Below are positions 59,646 to 64,000 of a stretch of DNA of 64,000 nt, in pieces. Within the stretch, counting starts at the first letter, position 1; each line of letters starts with the position of its first letter. Origin of the DNA: Streptococcus sp. F0442 (lineage in GTDB: Bacteria; Bacillota; Bacilli; Lactobacillales; Streptococcaceae); contig NZ_KB373316.1 of assembly GCF_000314795.2 (NCBI RefSeq), positions 62,001 to 126,000 on the forward strand. The letters are read 5' to 3'. Below the pieces are notes generated by a model. The model did no database searches and was not told the origin of the DNA. It saw nothing but the letters and a program-made list of their open reading frames with translations. The translations under genes were made by a program, and so were the position numbers.

Positions 59646-60469
59646 CAGCAGTTATTTATTATGAAGAAACTCAGGCTTTGGTTCAAACCTTTAGCCAGGA
59701 GGACCAAGCTTATTTCCAAGATCTCTGGGATTATTTCAATTTCGCCGGTTTCTTATATGAGGAGAAGGCTTTGAGAGAGCAGGTCTATAATTTAGCACTA
59801 GATTTTTCGCAAGCAGGAGCGGATGGATTGACAGCAAAGGACTATTTTGGTCTCAATCCAAAGGAAATGGCAGACCAAATCATCGAAAATATGCCCAAAG
59901 AATCGACACGGTCTGTTCTGAAATATGGGGCGATCATCTCGGGAATTGTGATTTTCTATCGCCTCTTAAGTGATTTTGCTTCGCAAGTAGTCCTGGTTCT
60001 CAAGCCCCTCATCTATCTAACGGATAGTATTTTAGGACTTTTGGCCGTTGGGTTACTATTCTATCTCCTTCGTCGCCTCATTTTTGCAGAAGAGAAGTCA
60101 AAAAAAGTAATCTATGTAGCAGTCGTTCTCGTTCTGGGGATCTATTTTATCAGTGAAATAGTTGGGGTCCGATTCTTGCCAGCTTTTGCCTGGTTGACGG
60201 TACCGAATCCATGGGATACTTTCCTGATGACAGGGGCTTCTGCAGGTCTTATCCTCTGGCAATGGAAAGAAGAGTTTGTTCGTGCCTTCATCTTTCCTAT
60301 TCTGTCCTTCTTAGTAGTGGGATTCTTGCATCGCTGGACTTTGGCACAAGGAATTCAGAATCCTAGTATGACTGTCCTCCTGCCAACAGCCGTCATTGTT
60401 TTTGGGCTAGTTATATACTATTGGTTTACCATTCGGGCCTTGAGAAAGATGAAGGCTGAAGAAGGTTAA
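59642..60469 (+). CDS. DUF1129-type membrane protein 2
   Basis: A 275-residue paralogue of the preceding protein: FSQEDQAYFQDLWDYFNFAG and DYFGLNPKEMADQIIENMP align with the first, followed by about six helices. Begins at ATGA overlapping the previous stop, after AAAGGGGGAAGA. Sequence between the two is diverged, so they are an old tandem pair, possibly forming a heteromer. Confidence 0.85.
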   Translation: MTAVIYYEETQALVQTFSQEDQAYFQDLWDYFNFAGFLYEEKALREQVYNLALDFSQAGADGLTAKDYFGLNPKEMADQIIENMPKESTRSVLKYGAIISGIVIFYRLLSDFASQVVLVLKPLIYLTDSILGLLAVGLLFYLLRRLIFAEEKSKKVIYVAVVLVLGIYFISEIVGVRFLPAFAWLTVPNPWDTFLMTGASAGLILWQWKEEFVRAFIFPILSFLVVGFLHRWTLAQGIQNPSMTVLLPTAVIVFGLVIYYWFTIRALRKMKAEEG

Positions 60470-60478
60470 AATACAGTT

Positions 60479-60503
60479 AAGGAGGGGTGCCCCTCCTTTA
60501 TTA
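60479..60503 (+). terminator. terminator of the PadR operon
   Basis: AAGGAGGGG/CCCCTCCTT, 2-base loop, followed by a short T-rich tract. Confidence 0.8.
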
Positions 60504-60554
60504 GTTGGAGAAGTTACTGTCAGAGATAGGCTACCATTTTCAATCTAAGTATGA

Positions 60555-60560
60555 TAGAAT
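60555..60560 (+). promoter_or_regulatory. extended -10 promoter of the amino acid permease gene
   Basis: TAGAAT preceded by TGA, 26 bases before ATG 60586. Confidence 0.55.
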
Positions 60561-60585
60561 GATGACAATAAAAGGGGGGAAAGGG

Positions 60586-61986
60586 ATGAATCTATTTCGA
60601 AAAAAAGATGTTGGCAAATCTCATGCTGGTCTGAACCGCCATTTGCGAATGTGGGATTTGATTGTTTTAGGTATCGGTGCTATGGTGGGAACGGGGATTT
60701 TCACCATTACGGGAACTGCTGCTGCTACTTTAGCTGGACCAGCCTTGATTGTTTCCATTGTGATTGCAGCTTTTTGCGTAGGATTGTCTGCTCTCTTTTT
60801 TGCAGAGTTTGCTTCGCGGATCCCTGCGACTGGGGGAGCCTATAGTTACCTCTATGCTATCTTTGGTGAGTTTCCAGCTTGGCTTGCAGGCTGGCTAACG
60901 GTTATGGAATTTATGACAGCTGTATCCGGGGTCGCTTCGGGTTGGGCAGCCTATTTCAAGGGCTTGTTAGCGAATGGAGGTATCCATCTCCCAGCTGCTT
61001 TAAATGGGACCTTTAATCCTACTGCAGGGAACTATGTGGATCTGTTACCCATTTTAGTCATGGTTCTGGTGACGGCTCTAGTTCTCCACAATGCTAAATT
61101 TGTCCTGCGCTTTAATTCGATCCTGGTAATTTTGAAATTCTCTGCCCTGGCTTTGTTTGTTCTGGTAGGAATGTTTCATCTCAATCCTGCCAACTGGGCA
61201 AATTTTGCTCCTTACGGATTTGGGGAAATCTACGGTGGTCAGACAGGGATTATGGCGGGGGCTTCGCTCATGTTTTTCGCTTTCCTAGGATTCGAGTCTA
61301 TTTCCATGGCGGTTGATGAAATTCAAGAGCCTCAAAAGAATATTCCTCGGGGGATTGTTCTCAGTTTGATGATTACGACGGTGCTCTATATCTTGGTAAC
61401 CTTGGTGCTAACGGGGATGGTACCTTTTAGTCAGTTGAATGTGGATGATGCGGTTGCCTATGCTCTCCGTCAGGTAGGAGCCTCTTGGGCAGGGACCTAT
61501 GTTTCCCTCGTTGCGATTTTTACCCTCATCACCGTCTGCATTTCCATGACCTTTGCTCTTTCTCGAATGATCTATAGTTTAGCGCGTGATGGTCTTCTTC
61601 CCAGTATGATGCGGGAGTTGGATCCTAAGACCAAGGTGCCTAAAAAGGCAACGATACTAGCTGGGATTGCTGCAGCGATTGCAGGTGGGGTTTTCCCATT
61701 AGCGAGCATTGCCTCCTTTTTAAATATCTGTACCCTAGCCTATTTGATCATGATGGCCTTAGCTATTCTTAAACTTCGTAAAGAACAAGGGCTACCAAAG
61801 GAAGGGGAGTTCAAGACTCCTTTGGTTCCATTCCTGCCTATTTTATCCATTATCATCTGCGTCTCTTTCATGACCCAGTATTCTCTAGGAACTTGGATGG
61901 CCTTTGGCCTTGCTCTCTTGATTGGGACGGTCCTTTATTTCAGCTATGGCTATCAACATTCTGAAGAAAATAAGCAAGAAGATTAA
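60586..61986 (+). CDS. APC-family amino acid permease
   Basis: A 466-residue transporter of the CAT/YfnA-like cationic or neutral amino acid permease group with 12 helices. Helix 1 has IVLGIGAMVGTGIFTITGTA (substrate-site glycine motif), then FAEFASRIPATGGAYSYLY, FLGFESISMAVDEIQEPQKNIPR in helix 6 and FALSRMIYSLARDGLLP in helix 8. ATG 60586 after GGGGGGAAAGGG is the true start; the longer frame covers the promoter. Substrate not determined. Confidence 0.92.
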   Translation: MNLFRKKDVGKSHAGLNRHLRMWDLIVLGIGAMVGTGIFTITGTAAATLAGPALIVSIVIAAFCVGLSALFFAEFASRIPATGGAYSYLYAIFGEFPAWLAGWLTVMEFMTAVSGVASGWAAYFKGLLANGGIHLPAALNGTFNPTAGNYVDLLPILVMVLVTALVLHNAKFVLRFNSILVILKFSALALFVLVGMFHLNPANWANFAPYGFGEIYGGQTGIMAGASLMFFAFLGFESISMAVDEIQEPQKNIPRGIVLSLMITTVLYILVTLVLTGMVPFSQLNVDDAVAYALRQVGASWAGTYVSLVAIFTLITVCISMTFALSRMIYSLARDGLLPSMMRELDPKTKVPKKATILAGIAAAIAGGVFPLASIASFLNICTLAYLIMMALAILKLRKEQGLPKEGEFKTPLVPFLPILSIIICVSFMTQYSLGTWMAFGLALLIGTVLYFSYGYQHSEENKQED

Positions 61987-61991
61987 CGAAA

Positions 61992-62022
61992 AGTCAGAGA
62001 ACTACTCTGGCTTTTTCTTTTG
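61992..62022 (+). terminator. terminator of the permease gene
   Basis: GTCAGAG/CTCTGGC stem (one G-T pair), 5-base loop and T-run. Confidence 0.75.
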
Positions 62023-62076
62023 AGCAGGTGAAGAAGAAATGCCAGATAGTAAGCAACAAGTAAACTTGATTTTTGT

Positions 62077-62082
62077 TATAAT
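62077..62082 (+). promoter_or_regulatory. extended -10 promoter of a broken small gene
   Basis: TATAAT preceded by TGT, 31 bases before ATG 62113. Confidence 0.5.
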
Positions 62083-62112
62083 GAAAGGGAGTATAAATCA
62101 AAGGAGAAGATC

Positions 62113-62301
62113 ATGACATTTGAAGAAATCTTTAAAAAATAGCAATATGTATTAGTATCGTTCTCATTTGTCAACATTTTAAAATTGGCAGTTTGGGCAC
62201 TCCTAAAAGGAGGTTTTAGAGTGTTTATCTACTATATCTCTTGGTTCATTCTAGGTTTATTTGAGAAAGGGATTATGAATAATTCATTTTTTAGAACTTG
62301 A
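62113..62301 (+). pseudogene. small membrane-peptide gene with an in-frame amber stop
   Basis: ATG 62113, eight bases after AAAGGAGA, reads MTFEEIFKK and then TAG. Removing that stop, the frame continues for 53 more codons (QYVLVSFSFVNILKLAVWAL, then FIYYISWFILGLFEKGI) to TGA at 62299, giving a 62-residue hydrophobic protein. Promoter, ribosome site and hydrophobic coding continue across the TAG, so a recent nonsense mutation is likely; a genuine nine-residue peptide is the alternative. The gap around it (61987-62415) holds nothing else. Confidence 0.5.
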
Positions 62302-62415
62302 TTAGTAACTTACACGTTCATAGTAGATTTATATATTCGAAAGTTTGGGGTAGTTTTAGAGAGTTATAAAGTATGAAAAAGTTAAAAAAGATTGAAAAAT
62401 GAATAGGAGGTTTCT

Positions 62416-63030
62416 ATGAGATTCATTATTTCTTTTATCACATTTTGTGGTCTAGTTGGTGTTTGGTATTTTATAAAAAAACAACCAAATATAAAATATC
62501 GAAACATTTCAGCTTTGGTTTCTATAATTGGTTTTATTATTTTTGGTTTATTCTTTCAAGAAGAAAAAACTCAACAAGCTTCGGTAGAGCCTGTTGTTAG
62601 TTCAAGTAACTCGTCTTCTAGTGTATCAACAATAATTCAGACGTCCTCCTCGACTTCAGAAATTAGTTCATCAAGCGAATCAGTTTCGACATCAAAACAA
62701 TTTAATGATGAAGAGTTTCAAAAATATGCTATTCAATTTCAGAATAAATTGAATGAGTTGGTAAAAGAGACTGGGCAAGTTTATAGTGCTACAGGGAGAG
62801 GGCTTATACTGTATCTGACTGTTCCACAAGATTTTAAATATAATTCAAAAGATAATATTCAAGAATTTGCTGACAAAGTTTTACAGGTTAAGAATGAAAC
62901 TTTCCCCGTTTGGCTCGTTGAAAATGGTTATTCTGCTCAAGATGTCAGTATTCATCTACACATTAAGACAGAAGATGGGACGACAATCGCAAAAGAAAAG
63001 TTCTCGGGTTCAATGAAGGTTACGAAATAA
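62416..63030 (+). CDS. membrane-anchored protein with Ser-rich linker
   Basis: A 204-residue protein with two N-terminal helices (residues 3-20 and 30-49), a Ser/Thr-rich linker (about 58-95) and a C-terminal outside domain beginning FNDEEFQKYAIQFQNKLNEL with alternating strands and helix to TIAKEKFSGSMKVTK. Ribosome site AATAGGAGG. AT-rich. I do not recognise the family. A 157-base AT-rich gap without a visible feature follows. Confidence 0.75.
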   Translation: MRFIISFITFCGLVGVWYFIKKQPNIKYRNISALVSIIGFIIFGLFFQEEKTQQASVEPVVSSSNSSSSVSTIIQTSSSTSEISSSSESVSTSKQFNDEEFQKYAIQFQNKLNELVKETGQVYSATGRGLILYLTVPQDFKYNSKDNIQEFADKVLQVKNETFPVWLVENGYSAQDVSIHLHIKTEDGTTIAKEKFSGSMKVTK

Positions 63031-63187
63031 ATAATTAGTTTAAAAAATATAACAAATTTAGTTTGATTAATGGTACAGGATATTTTAAATAACAAATGAA
63101 TATGAGGGATGTTACTATCTAAATGACAGCCTGTTTTAGATTTATTGTTCAATAAAAAGACACAGTTTTAGAAGAAGGAAGAAACTT

Positions 63188-63457
63188 ATGGGATTTTTTG
63201 ATAATGTAAAACAAGAAGGTACCTTTTCAAATGCTTCTGGAGCAAATGGATTACATTATGTTGTTCTTCAAGTGACATTGAAAGAAAAATTTTTTGGCAC
63301 TGGTTCAGGGAACCTTACAGAATTAGAAGATGTAATCAATCGCCAAGCGTCTAAGGGATATAGACTTCATACAATCAGTACAGCAAATGGTGGAAGTAAA
63401 GGATTAGGTGGAGGAGATCGTATTCAAGCAACTATGGTTTTTGAGAAGATTGTATAA
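63188..63457 (+). CDS. DUF4177-like small protein
   Basis: An 89-residue cytoplasmic protein: after a short N-terminus, LHYVVLQVTLKEKF, then LTELEDVINRQASKGYRLHTIS and RIQATMVFEKIV, the layout of DUF4177 (strand, long helix with ...LEDVIN..ASKGYRL, glycine loop, final strand ending in FEK). Function unknown. Ribosome site AAGAAGGAAG. Confidence 0.75.
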   Translation: MGFFDNVKQEGTFSNASGANGLHYVVLQVTLKEKFFGTGSGNLTELEDVINRQASKGYRLHTISTANGGSKGLGGGDRIQATMVFEKIV

Positions 63458-63562
63458 TCCCTCTTTATTCCTCATATTTGCCAGTAATAACCTTTTTTTT
63501 AAGTGTTATTCTAACAAAAATAGTGTAAATAGAAGACAGAAATCGAAAATAAATAGAGGTCG

Positions 63563-63609
63563 AACAAGTTTGCTAACTTGTTGACATATGGCTCCAAATG
63601 GATTATAAT
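63563..63609 (+). promoter_or_regulatory. consensus promoter with overlapping palindrome upstream of the small RNA
   Basis: TTGACA (63581-63586) and TATAAT (63604-63609) match both consensus hexamers with exactly 17 bases between. The inverted repeat AACAAGTT-TGCT-AACTTGTT (63563-63582) abuts and overlaps the -35. This is the strongest-looking promoter in the region and drives no open frame for about 90 bases. Confidence 0.85.
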
Positions 63610-63615
63610 TTATTT

Positions 63616-63678
63616 AATCTTAATGAATGGTTGCAGTAGCGACCTACCGAAAGGGGCTTCTAACGAAGCTCCTTTTGT
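63616..63678 (+). ncRNA. small structured RNA upstream of Abi_2 gene (abiF RNA candidate)
   Basis: The predicted transcript begins about seven bases after the consensus -10 and ends at a terminator. It contains hairpin GGTTGC-AGTA-GCGACC (63629-63644), a short CTACC link, and terminator hairpin AAAGGGGCTTC-TAAC-GAAGCTCCTTT (63650-63675) with T-run. From established work, abiF-class Abi_2 genes in Firmicutes are often preceded by a conserved abiF RNA motif; position and size fit, but I cannot run the covariance model. Confidence 0.65.
63650..63677 (+). terminator. terminator of the small RNA
   Basis: 11-bp stem with one G-T pair, TAAC loop and TTTT; leaky termination would allow reading into the Abi gene. 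Confidence 0.8.
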
Positions 63679-63700
63679 GCATTATTATGAGGTACAATCA

Positions 63701-64000
63701 ATGAAACCTTTTACAAATATTGATGAACAGATAGAGCTGCTAAAATCCAGAAATCTAACATTTATAAATGAAAGTTTAGCAAGACAATCTCTAACCAATT
63801 ATGGATACTATGAAATAGTCAACGGATATAAGTATTTCACTATTGAGTTAGACTCTGAGGAGGAAATCTATAAAGATGGTGAAACGTTTGAACATATGCT
63901 CGCCCTCTACGAACTTGATAAGGATATCCGAAAAGGAATTATAGAAGCGACTATGGAGATTGAATTGTCACTACGGACAGCAATCGGTTACGTTGTCGCA
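63701..64000 (+). CDS. Abi_2 (AbiD/AbiF) family protein, 5' part
   Basis: The first 100 codons of a gene running off the window. The N-terminus (FTNIDEQIELLKSRNLTFIN, NYGYYEIVNGYKYF and LYELDKDIRKGIIEATMEIE) is the standard start of Abi_2 proteins, HEPN-fold ribonuclease-like abortive infection factors. The catalytic RxxxxH motif would lie downstream of the window. Ribosome site ATGAGG before ATG 63701. The upstream small RNA with its own strong promoter suggests an RNA-controlled toxin-like defence gene. Confidence 0.85.
   Translation, partial: MKPFTNIDEQIELLKSRNLTFINESLARQSLTNYGYYEIVNGYKYFTIELDSEEEIYKDGETFEHMLALYELDKDIRKGIIEATMEIELSLRTAIGYVVA

Overview
The window is chromosomal DNA of a low-GC Gram-positive coccus, almost certainly an oral viridans Streptococcus of the mitis/sanguinis group (S. 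parasanguinis-like is my guess; species not verifiable here). The signs are the AdcAII/histidine-triad zinc operon with AdcR boxes, an ArgR-RecN-DegV-HU housekeeping block, consensus and extended -10 promoters, AGGAGG ribosome sites, and sus-type sucrose genes resembling those of pneumococcus. No rRNA, tRNA, CRISPR array or intact insertion sequence was seen.

Layout. 1-2.8 kb: folD, a HAD phosphatase and NAD(P)HX dehydratase. 2.9-8.6 kb: a LacI-controlled sucrose/fructo-oligosaccharide ABC operon with binding protein, two permeases and a GH32 hydrolase, with a CRE inside its promoter. 9-16.4 kb: xseA-xseB-ispA-tlyA-argR-recN run, a metallophosphatase, degV and hup. 16.5-19 kb: tiny membrane proteins, a PerR-type repressor and two membrane-linked unknowns. 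19.2-21.2 kb: gpmA, then an inserted hxlR/SnoaL pair bounded by a second copy of the gpmA 3' half. 21.4-25.7 kb: metG, an inserted EcsC-like gene bounded by duplicated terminator/HTH-tail sequence, then an HTH-DUF2975 pair. 25.9-31.8 kb: a DUF6287 protein and the adcAII-pht operon behind three tandem AdcR sites. 31.8-37.8 kb: a lipase-like protein, then a BceRS-type two-component system with its BceAB-type ABC pump. 38.2-43.2 kb: divergent SemiSWEET genes followed by a repair/defence-flavoured cluster (DUF1722, pyrimidine-dimer glycosylase, MazG, GIY-YIG-DUF2075 ATPase, Rpn nuclease). 43.3-48.5 kb: hydroxyacid dehydrogenase, FMN reductase, VIT transporter, VOC dioxygenase and MFS pump; the reductase and dioxygenase share an operator. 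48.7-52.9 kb: PTS EIIC with a secreted hydrolase and two lipoproteins. 53.2-56 kb: a second BceAB-type operon with the same promoter module as the first. 56.3-62 kb: oligopeptide-binding lipoprotein, a PadR operon with two DUF1129 proteins and an amino acid permease. 62-64 kb: small accessory genes ending in a predicted abiF-type small RNA and an Abi_2 gene cut by the window edge.

Two families of dispersed intergenic elements stand out. One (three copies, about 138 bp) has terminal inverted repeats, three hairpins whose stems change sequence between copies with compensating substitutions, and an invariant loop that can form a pseudoknot with the 5' end. The other (four near-identical copies, one divergent copy, one orphan hairpin) also preserves hairpins by paired changes. 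These, the abiF RNA/Abi locus and the MazG/GIY-YIG-DUF2075 pair are the best candidates for undescribed or little-described biology.
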